Origin: Paracoccus sp. MA
GTDB lineage: Bacteria; Pseudomonadota; Alphaproteobacteria; Rhodobacterales; Rhodobacteraceae
Assembly: GCF_020990385.1 (NCBI RefSeq)
Contig: NZ_CP087599.1
Span: forward strand, 434,001 to 498,000
DNA: 64,000 nucleotides
Direction: 5' to 3'
Below are positions 44,097 to 52,698 of the stretch, piece by piece (the first letter of the stretch is position 1; each line of letters starts with the position of its first letter). A model generated the notes under the pieces. It saw nothing but the letters and a program-made list of their open reading frames with translations, was not told where the DNA came from and made no database searches. A program made the position numbers and the translations under genes.

Positions 44097-46361
44097 ATGC
44101 CCGACCGCAAGCCCGTCTACAAGGCCTATCATCACCCCGCCGGAGGCTGGGGCGCGGCGGCGGCGACGGCCAAGGTGCTGATGGAGCAGAGCGTGCTGAC
44201 CAAGGGGTCACGGGCGCTGCTGGCGATGAACCAGCCTGGCGGGTTCAAGTGCCCGAGCTGCGCCTTTCCCGATGCCGATTGCCGCAAGAAACTGGAATTC
44301 TGCGAGAACGGCGCCAAGGCGCTGGCGCATGAGGCGACGAAATCCCGCGTCACCCGCGACTTCTTCGCCCGCCACAGCGTCACCGAACTGATGAAGCAGT
44401 CGGACTATTGGCTGGAGATGCAGGGCCGGCTGACCGAGCCGATGCGCTACGATCCCGCGACCGACCACTACGTCCCGGTCGGTTGGGACGATGCCTTCGC
44501 GCTGATCGGGCGGCACCTGCGCGGCCTCGACAGCCCGCACCAGGCCGAATTCTATACCTCGGGCCGGACGCCGAACGAGGCGGCTTTCCTTTACGCAGTC
44601 TTCGTGCGCGAGTTCGGCACCAACAATTTCCCCGACTGTTCGAACATGTGCCACGAGCCGACCAGCCGCGGCCTGCCGCCCGCCATCGGCGTCGGCAAGG
44701 GCACCGTGGTCATGGCCGATTTCGAACATGCCGAGGCGATCTTCATCATCGGCCAGAACACCGGCACCAACAGCCCGCGCATGATGACGAACCTGGTCGA
44801 GGCGCGTAAACGCGGCGTGCCCATCGTCACCATCAACCCGATGCCCGAACGCGCCCTGATCCAGTTCACCGAGCCGCAGGACATGATCCAGATGGCGACC
44901 TTCGGCTCGACCAGGATCTCCAGCGAATTCGTGCAGGTGAGGATCGGCGGCGACCTGGCGATCCTGAAGGGCATGATGAAGGTGATCTTCGAGCGCGACG
45001 CCGCGGGCGAGGACGTCATCGACTGGCCCTTCGTCAACGCCCACACCGCCGGCCTGGACGGGGTCCGGGCCGAGGTCGAGGCGCTGGACTGGGCGGAACT
45101 GGAGCGGCATTCGGGCATCGACCAGGCGCAGATCCGGCGGCTGGCCGAGATCTATATCCGCTCGAACGCGACGATGATCTGCTACGGCATGGGGGTGACG
45201 CAGCACCAGCAGGGCTCGCGGCTGGTGCAGCAGGTGGTGAATCTGCTGCTCTTGCGCGGCAATTTCGGCAAGCCGGGCGCGGGGATCTCGCCGATCCGGG
45301 GGCATTCCAACGTGCAGGGCGACCGCACCGTCGGCATCGACGAAAAGCCGTCGCAGGACTATCTGGACCGGCTGGCCGCTGTCTTCGGCTTCGAGCCACC
45401 GCGCGAACACGGTCATCACGCCGTCGAGTCAGTCGAGGCCATGCTGCGTGGCGAGTCCAGGGTCTTCATCGGTCTCGGCGGCAATTTCGCCCGCGCCATG
45501 TCGGACACCGAGCGGACCTATGCAGCGATGCGCAAGCTCGACCTGACCGTCGGCATCGCGACCAAGCTGAACCGCGGCCATCTGGTCCATGGCCGGGACG
45601 CGCTGATCCTGCCCGTGGTGGCGCGTTCCGAGATCGTCCGCACCGCCCGGGGCGAGCAGTTCGTCACCATCGAGGACAGCATGTCCAACGTCACCGCCTC
45701 GCGCGGGGTGCTGACGCCGGCCAGCCCCGACTGCCTGCCCGAGGTCGAGATCGTCTGCCGCATGGCCCTGGCGACGCTGCCGGACAGCCGCACGCCCTGG
45801 CAGGAATACATCGACGATTACGGCGCGATCCGCGACCGGATCGCCGATGTCTATCCGGCGATCTATGCGGATTTCAACAGTCGCATCAAGGCGCCGCACG
45901 GCTTTCATCTCGAGGTGCCGCCGCGCCGGCGCATCTGGGCGACGCCGAACGGCAAGGCGAATTTCCTGCTGCTGCCGGGGCTGGAGGTCAACGACCCCGT
46001 GGATGATCCGCAGATGCTGCGGCTGTCGACGATCCGGTCCCACGACCAGTTCAACACCACGATCTACAGCCACAACGACCGCTATCGCGGCATCTACAAC
46101 GACCGCATGGTGCTGTTCATGAACGGGGGCGACATCGCCGCGCGCGGGTTGCGCGACGGCCAGACGGTGGCGCTGGACACGATCAGCCGCGACGGGCGGC
46201 CGCGCCGAGTCGAGGGGCTGACGGTAGTGGAATACCCGATGCCGCGCGGGTCTGTCGCCGGATATTACCCCGAGCTGAATCCGCTTCTGCCGCTTGATTA
46301 CATTGACCGGATCAGCGGCACGCCCGCCGCGAAATCCATTCCCGTTCGCATCGCCACCTGA
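44097..46361 (+). CDS. FdhF/YdeP-family molybdopterin oxidoreductase
   Basis: A 754-aa Mo-bisMGD enzyme related to formate dehydrogenase H and YdeP. Cys52, Cys55, Cys62 and Cys69 could hold an iron-sulfur cluster. The segment CSNMCHEPTS (181-190) aligns Cys185 with the metal-ligand Sec/Cys of FdhF. It also has GQNTGTNSPRMM, SPIRGHSNVQGD and the C-terminal MoCo domain (GDIAARGLRDGQTVAL). No beta or gamma subunit is adjacent, so it may be soluble. Formate oxidation is a reasonable guess, supported by sharing an operator with an oxalate/formate-type antiporter. Some YdeP members act in acid resistance, so the substrate is open. Confidence 0.88.
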   Translation: MPDRKPVYKAYHHPAGGWGAAAATAKVLMEQSVLTKGSRALLAMNQPGGFKCPSCAFPDADCRKKLEFCENGAKALAHEATKSRVTRDFFARHSVTELMKQSDYWLEMQGRLTEPMRYDPATDHYVPVGWDDAFALIGRHLRGLDSPHQAEFYTSGRTPNEAAFLYAVFVREFGTNNFPDCSNMCHEPTSRGLPPAIGVGKGTVVMADFEHAEAIFIIGQNTGTNSPRMMTNLVEARKRGVPIVTINPMPERALIQFTEPQDMIQMATFGSTRISSEFVQVRIGGDLAILKGMMKVIFERDAAGEDVIDWPFVNAHTAGLDGVRAEVEALDWAELERHSGIDQAQIRRLAEIYIRSNATMICYGMGVTQHQQGSRLVQQVVNLLLLRGNFGKPGAGISPIRGHSNVQGDRTVGIDEKPSQDYLDRLAAVFGFEPPREHGHHAVESVEAMLRGESRVFIGLGGNFARAMSDTERTYAAMRKLDLTVGIATKLNRGHLVHGRDALILPVVARSEIVRTARGEQFVTIEDSMSNVTASRGVLTPASPDCLPEVEIVCRMALATLPDSRTPWQEYIDDYGAIRDRIADVYPAIYADFNSRIKAPHGFHLEVPPRRRIWATPNGKANFLLLPGLEVNDPVDDPQMLRLSTIRSHDQFNTTIYSHNDRYRGIYNDRMVLFMNGGDIAARGLRDGQTVALDTISRDGRPRRVEGLTVVEYPMPRGSVAGYYPELNPLLPLDYIDRISGTPAAKSIPVRIAT

Positions 46362-46379
46362 TCCCCCGGAGGGGCAGCC

Positions 46380-47216
46380 ATGCTTGAACATCGGGACGCC
46401 GTGCTCCTGGCCCGCGTGCAATTCGCCTTCACGGTCTTGTTCCACTTCGTGTTTCCGGCCTTCTCGATCGGGCTGGCGAGCTATCTCATGGTGCTCGAGG
46501 CGCTTTGGCTGCGCACGGGCAGGGGCGTCTATGCCAACCTGTTCCGCTATTGGCTGAAGGTCTTTTCGGTGGTCTTCGGCATGGGCGTCTTGTCGGGCGT
46601 GGTGATGTCCTATCAGTTCGGCACCAACTGGTCGGTCTTTTCGGAAAAGGCCGGGCCGGTGATCGGCCCGCTGATGGCCTATGAGGTGATGACCGCGTTC
46701 TTCCTCGAGGCGGGGTTCCTGGGCGTGATGCTGTTCGGGATGAACAAGGTCGGCAAGGGGCTGCATTTCCTGGCCACCTGCATGGTCGTGCTGGGCACGC
46801 TGATCTCGGCCACCTGGATCCTGGCGGCGAACAGCTGGATGCAGACCCCGGCGGGCCATCTGCTCACCGAACAGGGGCAGTTCGTGCCGGGGCCGTCCTG
46901 GTGGGCCATCATCTTCACCGCAAGCTTCCCGTACCGGCTGGTGCATACGGTCATCGCCGCCTATCTGACCACGGCGCTGGCGGTGGGTGCGGTCGGGGCC
47001 TGGCACCTGCTGCGCGGCCGCGCCAATCCCGGCGCGCGCAAGATGTTCTCGATGGCGATGTGGATGGCGGCCATCGTCGCGCCGATCCAGGTCCTGGTCG
47101 GCGACGCGCATGGGTTGAACACGCTGGAGCACCAGCCCGCCAAGGTCCTGGCCATGGAGGGCCATTACGAGCCCAGTCCCGAGGGCGCCCCGCTGATCCT
47201 GTTCGGCCTGCCCGAT
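46380..47216 (+). pseudogene. cydA: cydA, truncated cytochrome bd oxidase subunit I
   Basis: The first 279 residues of a CydA/CioA protein: LFHFVFPAFSIGLASYLMVL with the heme-ligand His22, GTNWSVFSEKAGPVIGPLMA, then GDAHGLNTLEHQPAKVLAME, ending near LILFGLPD. After 47216 the sequence becomes part of a Clp ATPase, so the second half with the Met heme ligand and quinol loop end is lost, and no cydB follows. A good GGAGG site and ATG remain, 18 bp after the FdhF-like gene. Probably dead. Confidence 0.85.
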
Positions 47217-47220
47217 CGCC

Positions 47221-47635
47221 GGCCTGAAGCGCGAGCAGGCCTATGCCGCCTCGCAAGAATTTCGACAAGGCCAAGGAATTCGAGGCCCGGATCGCCGAGC
47301 GCGAAAAGGATCTCGAGGAAAAGACCGATGCCTGGCAGGCCCGGGTCGGCTCTTGCAGCGCCGAGGTCCAGGTCGGCGACATCGCCGATATCGTCTCGAA
47401 GCTGACCGGGATCCCGGTGAACGAGTTGACGCAGGAGGAAAAGGAAAAGTTGCTGCAGATGGAAAGCCGCCTGCACCAGCACGTCATCGGCCAGGACCGC
47501 GCCATCGAGGCGGTCTCGGACGCGGCGCGGCTGGCGCGGGCCGGATTGCGGCAAGGCAGCCGGCCCATCGCCACCTTCCTGTTCCTGGGCCCGACTGGCG
47601 TCGGCAAGGCCGAGTTCGCCAAAGCCTTGGCCGGG
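47221..47635 (+). pseudogene. Internal fragment of a Clp-type AAA+ ATPase
   Basis: The frame from 47243 reads [40 protein letters not shown] and [20 protein letters not shown], and has the second-domain Walker [16 protein letters not shown], as in ClpC/ClpB. Bases 47221-47250 give LKREQAYAA in another frame, so there is a frameshift. Both the N-terminal ATPase domain and everything after the second Walker A are missing. It is a slice carried in by rearrangement. Confidence 0.8.
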
Positions 47636-47720
47636 GTCACGTGCCTATCCGGACGATCTCGGTGCTTTCGCAAGCCGGCCGAATAAGCTTTTCTGATCCC
47701 ATGCCAGCGAAGGAGAGCCA

Positions 47721-48752
47721 ATGACAACGATTGCCAGCCAGCCCGTCGACGGATCCTTGACCGCCAACGCCGTCTTCCTGACGCTGTCGCTGGACGAGGG
47801 CGATGCGGCGGTGCAGACCTTCCGCGACCTTGCGGCCGATCTGCCCGGCCTGATCCGCGCGGTGGGCTTTCGCAACGCCGAGGCGGCGCTGTCCTGCATC
47901 ATCGGCATCGGTGCCGGGCTTTGGGACCGGCTCGGCATGGGCGCGACGCCGGCCGGCCTGCACCCGTTCCGCGCCATCTCGGGCGTGCATCACGCGCCGG
48001 CGACGCCCGGCGACATCCTGCTGCATATCCGCGCCGCGAGGCCGGATTTCTGCTTCGAGCTCGCGCGCCAGATCATGCTGCGCCTCGGCCCGGCCACCAC
48101 GCTCGAGGACGAGACCCAGGGCTTCAAGTTCTTCGACAACCGCGACCTGCTGGGCTTCGTCGACGGCACCGAGAACCCCGAAGGCGCGGCACGGTCCGAG
48201 GCCGTGCTGGTCGGCGACGAAGACCCCGCCTTCGCCGGTTCGAGCTATGTCATCGTGCAGAAATACCTGCACGACCTTGCGAAATGGGAGGCGATGGGCG
48301 TGGCCGCGCAGGAACGCGTCATCGGCCGGCACAAGCTTTCGGACATCGAATTCCCCGATGCCGAAAAGGCCAGCTCGGCCCATAACGTGCTGACCAACAT
48401 CAACGACGCGCAGGGCAACCAGCTGCAGATCCTGCGCGACAACATGCCCTTCGGCAGCCCCGGCCGGGCCGAGGCCGGCACCTATTTCATCGGCTACGCC
48501 CGCGAGCCGGGCCGCATCGAGACCATGCTGGAAAACATGTTCATCGGCCTGCCGCCGGGGAATTACGACCGCATCCTCGATGTCTCGACGGCGGTGACGG
48601 GCGGGCTGTTCTTCGTGCCGACCGTCGATGTGCTGGAGCGCATCGGTGCCGGCCAGCCCATGGCGCCGGCCGCCGCGCCGGCCGCCGCGGCGGCGCCCGA
48701 CGGCTCGCTGGGCCTCGGATCCTTGAAACGCCAGACTGGACAGGGGAACTGA
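47721..48752 (+). CDS. DyP-type peroxidase, encapsulin cargo
   Basis: A 343-aa dye-decolourising peroxidase (type B-like). It has the GFVDGTENP motif (145-153, Asp148 as distal acid), Arg239 in ILRDNMPFG and probable proximal heme ligand His221 in SSAHNVLTN. After an Ala/Pro linker (312-326), the C-terminal DGSLGLGSLKR (327-337) matches the known targeting peptide that docks cargo inside encapsulin shells. The shell gene starts 1 bp after its stop. Expected role: peroxide-dependent oxidation inside a protein nanocompartment. Confidence 0.95.
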   Translation: MTTIASQPVDGSLTANAVFLTLSLDEGDAAVQTFRDLAADLPGLIRAVGFRNAEAALSCIIGIGAGLWDRLGMGATPAGLHPFRAISGVHHAPATPGDILLHIRAARPDFCFELARQIMLRLGPATTLEDETQGFKFFDNRDLLGFVDGTENPEGAARSEAVLVGDEDPAFAGSSYVIVQKYLHDLAKWEAMGVAAQERVIGRHKLSDIEFPDAEKASSAHNVLTNINDAQGNQLQILRDNMPFGSPGRAEAGTYFIGYAREPGRIETMLENMFIGLPPGNYDRILDVSTAVTGGLFFVPTVDVLERIGAGQPMAPAAAPAAAAAPDGSLGLGSLKRQTGQGN

Positions 48753-48753
48753 C

Positions 48754-49551
48754 ATGGACAATCTCTACCGCGAACTGGCCCCGATCAGCAGCGCCGCCTG
48801 GGCGCAGATCGAGGAAGAGGCCGCGCGCACGCTGAAACGCTACCTCGGTGCGCGGCGGGTCGTCGACCTGCACGGGCCCGAGGGCTTCGCGCTGTCCGCC
48901 GTCGGCACCGGCCATCTGAAGCCCGCGCCGGCGCTGGCCGAGGGCGTCGCCTGCCAGCAGCGCGAGGTGAACCCGCTGGTCGAGCTGCGCGTGCCCTTCA
49001 CCCTGACCCGCGCCGCCGTGGACGACGTGGCGCGCGGCGCCAACGACAGCGACTGGCAGCCGCTGAAGGACGCCGCGCGCCAGCTTGCCCTGGCCGAGGA
49101 CCGGCTGGTGTTCCATGGCTATCCCGAGGCCGGCATCAAGGGCATCCTGCCCGAAACCAGCAACCCCGCCGTGCCCCTGCCCGAGGATGTCGCGGACTAC
49201 CCCGAGGCGGTGGCGCGCGCGGTCAGCGCCCTGCGGCTGGCCGGGGTGAACGGGCCCTATGCGCTGGTCCTGGGAACCGCCGGCTTCACAGCGGCGAGCG
49301 GCGGGGCCGAGGACGGCTATCCGGTGCTCAAGCACCTGGAAAAGCTGGTAGATGCGCCGGTGACCTGGAGCCAGGCGCTGCAGGGCGGCGCGGTGGTGAC
49401 GACGCGCGGCGGCGATTTCGATCTGTGGCTGGGCCAGGACATCGCCATCGGTTACCTGTCGCATGACGCGCAGACGGTGACGCTGTATCTGCAGGAAAGC
49501 CTGACCTTCCAGATGCAGACCGCCGAGGCGGTCGTGGTGCTGGAGGCCTGA
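48754..49551 (+). CDS. Encapsulin shell protein, family 1
   Basis: A 265-aa HK97-fold capsid-like protein (linocin M18/encapsulin). The opening MDNLYRELAPISSAAWAQIE, the N-arm segment ARRVVDLHGPEGFALSAVGT and the C-terminal region DIAIGYLSHDAQTVTLYLQE are family hallmarks. The length fits 60-subunit T=1 shells of about 24 nm. The cargo peptide on the adjacent DyP peroxidase supports a working pair. Confidence 0.96.
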   Translation: MDNLYRELAPISSAAWAQIEEEAARTLKRYLGARRVVDLHGPEGFALSAVGTGHLKPAPALAEGVACQQREVNPLVELRVPFTLTRAAVDDVARGANDSDWQPLKDAARQLALAEDRLVFHGYPEAGIKGILPETSNPAVPLPEDVADYPEAVARAVSALRLAGVNGPYALVLGTAGFTAASGGAEDGYPVLKHLEKLVDAPVTWSQALQGGAVVTTRGGDFDLWLGQDIAIGYLSHDAQTVTLYLQESLTFQMQTAEAVVVLEA

Positions 49552-49558
49552 GACGGCG

Positions 49559-50464
49559 ATGATCCGGCGCTCGCAGCCCAGCCTGCGCGACATCCTGTTC
49601 ACGGTCCATGGCTCGATCATTCCCTCGATCCTGGGCCGGCTGGCGGCGATCGGGGCGGTGTCGCTGGTGGCGGTGCTGGCAGCCGGGCTGCACCCGGGCA
49701 TCTTCGCCACGATCAGCGCCTTTCCCTTTACCCTGATCGGCATCGCGCTGTCGGTGTTCATGAGCTTTCGCAACGGCACCTGCTACGCCCGCTGGTGGGA
49801 GGGGCGGCAGCTCTGGGGCCAGGTGCTGACCGGCTGCCGCGGCCTGGCGCGGGCCAGCGCCGGCCTGCCGCCCGACTTGCGCGGGCCGCTCTTGCACGCG
49901 CTTTGCGGCTTTGCCGCCGGGCTGGCGGCGCGGCTGCGCGGCCGGGACGAGCGCGCCGCCATCGCCCGCTGGCAGCCTGACCTGCCGCTGGCCGGCCGGG
50001 TCAACCCGACCGACGCGGTGCTGCGCGAGGCCGGGGCGCGGCTGGCGGCGGCGCTGGGACCGGGCGGGCTGGACCCGATCCGCTGGTCGGTGCTCGAGGG
50101 CCATCTGCAGGCGCTTTCGGCGGCCCAGGCCGGCTGCGAGCGCATCGCCACGACGCCGGTGCCCTTCGCCTATTCGCTGTTGCTGCATCGCACGGCGCTG
50201 GTGTTCTGCCTGCTCCTGCCCTTCGCGCTGGCGGGGTCTCTGGGCATCTGGACGCTGCTGCCGGTGCTGCTGGTGGCCTATACCTTCTTCGGCCTCGACG
50301 CGCTTGGCCACCAGCTCGAGGACCCGTTCGGCCAGACCCCCTATGCCCTGCCCCTCGACGCGCTCGCCCAAACCATCGAAAGGGAGATGATCGAGGCCGC
50401 ATCAGAACCAGGCGGACCGTATCGTGACGGCGGTGCGGGCGCCGCTTGCCGATCTGCTGGCTGA
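49559..50464 (+). CDS. Bestrophin-like channel protein (YneE family)
   Basis: A 301-aa membrane protein of the bacterial bestrophin/UPF0187 family. The N-terminal helices carry SLVAVLAAGLH and FPFTLIGIALSVFMSFRNGT, then CYARWWEGRQLWGQ, with later helices LLHRTALVFCLLLPFALAGS and LLPVLLVAYTFFGLDALGHQ, then the EDPFGQTPYALPLDALAQTI block. Bacterial homologues conduct ions as pentamers. Seven bases after the encapsulin stop, so probably same transcript. The last 20 residues (GPYRDGGAGAACRSAG) look unlike the family and may reflect a late frameshift or replaced tail. Confidence 0.85.
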   Translation: MIRRSQPSLRDILFTVHGSIIPSILGRLAAIGAVSLVAVLAAGLHPGIFATISAFPFTLIGIALSVFMSFRNGTCYARWWEGRQLWGQVLTGCRGLARASAGLPPDLRGPLLHALCGFAAGLAARLRGRDERAAIARWQPDLPLAGRVNPTDAVLREAGARLAAALGPGGLDPIRWSVLEGHLQALSAAQAGCERIATTPVPFAYSLLLHRTALVFCLLLPFALAGSLGIWTLLPVLLVAYTFFGLDALGHQLEDPFGQTPYALPLDALAQTIEREMIEAASEPGGPYRDGGAGAACRSAG

Positions 50465-50717
50465 AATGCGGCGCGGCGGCGGGTCCATCGGCATCACACC
50501 GCCGCGATCCCGAGGGCACGAGACATGCACCAGGAGGATCGCGGTGGCATTTCGGGTCATCAACCGCTGTGAATCCTGCCGGCATGGCCCTTGGGCATCG
50601 GCATGAAAACCGAGGTTGATCCGGGATGCTTGGCCGTTCGCTTGCGACCTCTCGGCAAGACCGAGCGACGATCGGAAAGCCCTCCCCCGTTGCTGCGCCG
50701 GGGGAGGGCCCGCCTTG
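50465..50717. other. Convergent intergenic region
   Basis: Holds the ends of the bestrophin and antiporter transcripts and a strong hairpin (own entry). A plus frame around 50390-50520 reads AVRAPLADLLAEMRRGGGSI, which looks protein-like but begins after a stop within the bestrophin tail and has no start; it may be a displaced gene end. Confidence 0.35.
50679..50709 (-). terminator. Rho-independent terminator of the antiporter gene
   Basis: Eleven-bp perfect arms GCCCTCCCCCG (50679-50689) and CGGGGGAGGGC (50699-50709) around a 9-base loop, 8 bp after the antiporter stop. In the minus direction the hairpin is followed by TTTCC. It could also stop read-through from the bestrophin side. Confidence 0.8.
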
Positions 50718-52379
50718 TCAGTGAAACAGCGCCGCGGTCTTCTGCGCCGTCATCCACACGCCCCAGGCCAGGGGGATGCCAACCGCCGCCCAGGCCAGCA
50801 GCGCCGGCAGGTCGAAGCGGCCGCGGTCGATGCCGAAGGTACCGCTTCTGACCTCGGCCGTCTTGTGCTCGCGCGCCTGCAGGGCTGCCAGCTCCTCGGG
50901 CTTCATGAACCATTTCTCGTCCAGGGGTCGGACCAGCAGGTTGCAGACCAGCCCCAGCGCCAGGAAACCGGCAAGGATGTACATCGTGTAGTCATAGGCC
51001 TGCGCCCGCGGCACGCCGGCGGCGATCTGCGCCTCGCGCAGGTAGTTCACCACCACCGGCCCGACGATGCCCGCCGTGGCCCAGGCGGTCAGCAGCCGGC
51101 CGTGGATGGCGCCGACGAACTGCGTGCCGAACACATCCGCCAGATAGGCCGGCACCGTCGAAAACCCGCCGCCATACATCGAGATGATGATGCAGATCAT
51201 CGCCACGAACAGCACCTGGTTGCCGGAATGCGCCACGCTGGGCGCCAGGGTGTAAAGCGCGATGCCCAGGATGAAGAAGATGCAATAGGTGTTCTTGCGC
51301 CCGAACCTGTCCGAGGCCGAGGCCCAGCCCACCCGTCCGCCGATGTTGAACAGCGACAAGAGCCCCGCGAAGCCGGCGGCGATGGCGGCGATGGCGGCCT
51401 TCTGCCCGGTGTCGAGCTGGGTGAAGTCCAGGTCCGGCCGTCCGATCAGATGGCCGGCGAAGATCTCCTGCAGCATGGGCGAGGCCATGCCGATGACCCC
51501 GATCCCGGCCGAGACGTTCAGGCACAGCACCAGCCAGATCAGCCAGAACTGGCGGGTCTTGTGGGCGTCGCGCAGGTGGACGTGGTGCGGGGTGATCATC
51601 GCGGCCTTCCTAGCCGAGACCTTGGGTTGCCAGCCCTCGGGCTTCCAGCCGGCCGGCGGCACGCGATAGGCGAAGGCCCCGGCCAGCATGAAGACCAGAT
51701 AGATCGCCGCCATGGCGAAGAAGGTCTGCCAGACGCCGACGCCTTGCGCCGACTGGAAATAGTTCATCAGCCGGTCGGCCAGGGGCGCCCCGATCATCGC
51801 GCCGCCGCCGAAGCCCATGATCGCCATGCCGGTCGCCAGCCCGCGCCGGTCGGGGAACCACTTGATCAGCGTCGAGACCGGCGAGATATAGCCCAGGCCC
51901 AGCCCGATGCCGCCAATGAAGCCCGAGCCGAGCCACATCAGCCAAAGCTGGTGCGTCATCACCCCGATGCCCGAGACGACCATGCCGCCGCACCAGCAGC
52001 AGGCCGCGACCACGCCGGCCTTGCGCGGCCCCGCGGTTTCCAGCCAGCCGCCCCAGATCGCGGCCGAGGACCCCAGCAGCACGAAGAACAGCGTATAGAT
52101 CCAGCCCAGATCGGCGATGCGCCAGTCGCAGCTGGTGGTGAACAGCGCCGAGACCAGGCTCATGCCCTCGCAGGTCACCGGGTCGCTGACGCCGATGGCG
52201 CGCGACAGCGGCAGCCAGAACACCGAGAAGCCATAGGCCATGCCGATGCACAGGTGAATCGCCAGCGCGGCGGGCGGCACCAGCCAGCGGTTGAAGCCGG
52301 GCTTCGCGATCGTGCGGTCTCGGGACAGCAGGCCGGCGGGAGCGCCGATCTCTGTCCAGCTTTCCTGAAGATCCGTCAT
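50718..52379 (-). CDS. Oxalate/formate-type MFS antiporter
   Basis: A 553-aa, 12-helix major facilitator protein of the oxalate:formate antiporter (OFA) family. It has LAIHLCIGMAYGFSVFWLPL, GLGYISPVSTLIKWFPDRRG with the family's RRGLATG loop, NIGGRVGWASASDRFGRKNT and YLADVFGTQFVGAIHGRLLT. The loop between helices 2 and 3 is longer than usual. The ATG at 52379 follows GGGAGGAA. Divergent from the NtrC-type regulator and kinase with palindromes between them, so it is likely their target. Oxalate, formate or a related monocarboxylate is the expected solute. Confidence 0.88.
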   Translation of the reverse strand: MTDLQESWTEIGAPAGLLSRDRTIAKPGFNRWLVPPAALAIHLCIGMAYGFSVFWLPLSRAIGVSDPVTCEGMSLVSALFTTSCDWRIADLGWIYTLFFVLLGSSAAIWGGWLETAGPRKAGVVAACCWCGGMVVSGIGVMTHQLWLMWLGSGFIGGIGLGLGYISPVSTLIKWFPDRRGLATGMAIMGFGGGAMIGAPLADRLMNYFQSAQGVGVWQTFFAMAAIYLVFMLAGAFAYRVPPAGWKPEGWQPKVSARKAAMITPHHVHLRDAHKTRQFWLIWLVLCLNVSAGIGVIGMASPMLQEIFAGHLIGRPDLDFTQLDTGQKAAIAAIAAGFAGLLSLFNIGGRVGWASASDRFGRKNTYCIFFILGIALYTLAPSVAHSGNQVLFVAMICIIISMYGGGFSTVPAYLADVFGTQFVGAIHGRLLTAWATAGIVGPVVVNYLREAQIAAGVPRAQAYDYTMYILAGFLALGLVCNLLVRPLDEKWFMKPEELAALQAREHKTAEVRSGTFGIDRGRFDLPALLAWAAVGIPLAWGVWMTAQKTAALFH

Positions 52380-52524
52380 GTGTTGTTCCTCCCTGGGCAT
52401 GCGACCTGGGGCGCGATGCCGCCGGCTCCTCTTCCGGCGTGCGGTCGCAGTCGCGGATGCGCGTGGAAAGGGATGAGGCCAGATCATGGTATTGATATCA
52501 ATTGACAATATGTCTGCCATGCCT

Positions 52525-52599
52525 GGACAACCTGTCCCGTGTGTGGCGCCGGGACGCATCGACGGACAGCCTGTCCGCCGCGCCCGGACGCTCTGTCCG
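52525..52599. promoter_or_regulatory. Three palindromic GGACAG-type regulator sites
   Basis: GGACAACCTGTCC (52525-52537), CGGACAGCCTGTCCG (52563-52577, perfect apart from the central base) and CGGACGCTCTGTCCG (52585-52599). They lie between the divergent antiporter and regulator genes. A fourth copy precedes the FdhF-like gene at 44011-44025. Consensus CGGACAG-N-CTGTCCG fits a dimeric Fis-type DNA-binding domain as at the C terminus of the adjacent regulator. Confidence 0.7.
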
Positions 52600-52698
52600 T
52601 TGACCTGCGCCCCGCCCGGGTCCATCCGGCAAGAGCCGGACGCTTGCCAAGCCGAGCGGGGGAGTGCGACTGTGTTTCTCGGGAGGAAGGGGGGTGTG

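Noticed and set aside
46380..47405. A 341-aa CydA-like fusion protein
   Set aside because: After about residue 279 the reading is a wrong-frame translation of a Clp fragment, so this is a truncated gene running into unrelated DNA, not a designed fusion.
52490..52516. FNR/Anr box in the antiporter promoter region
   Set aside because: ATTGATATCAATTGACAAT contains a palindrome but not TTGAT-N4-ATCAA with correct spacing, so I do not call an FNR site.
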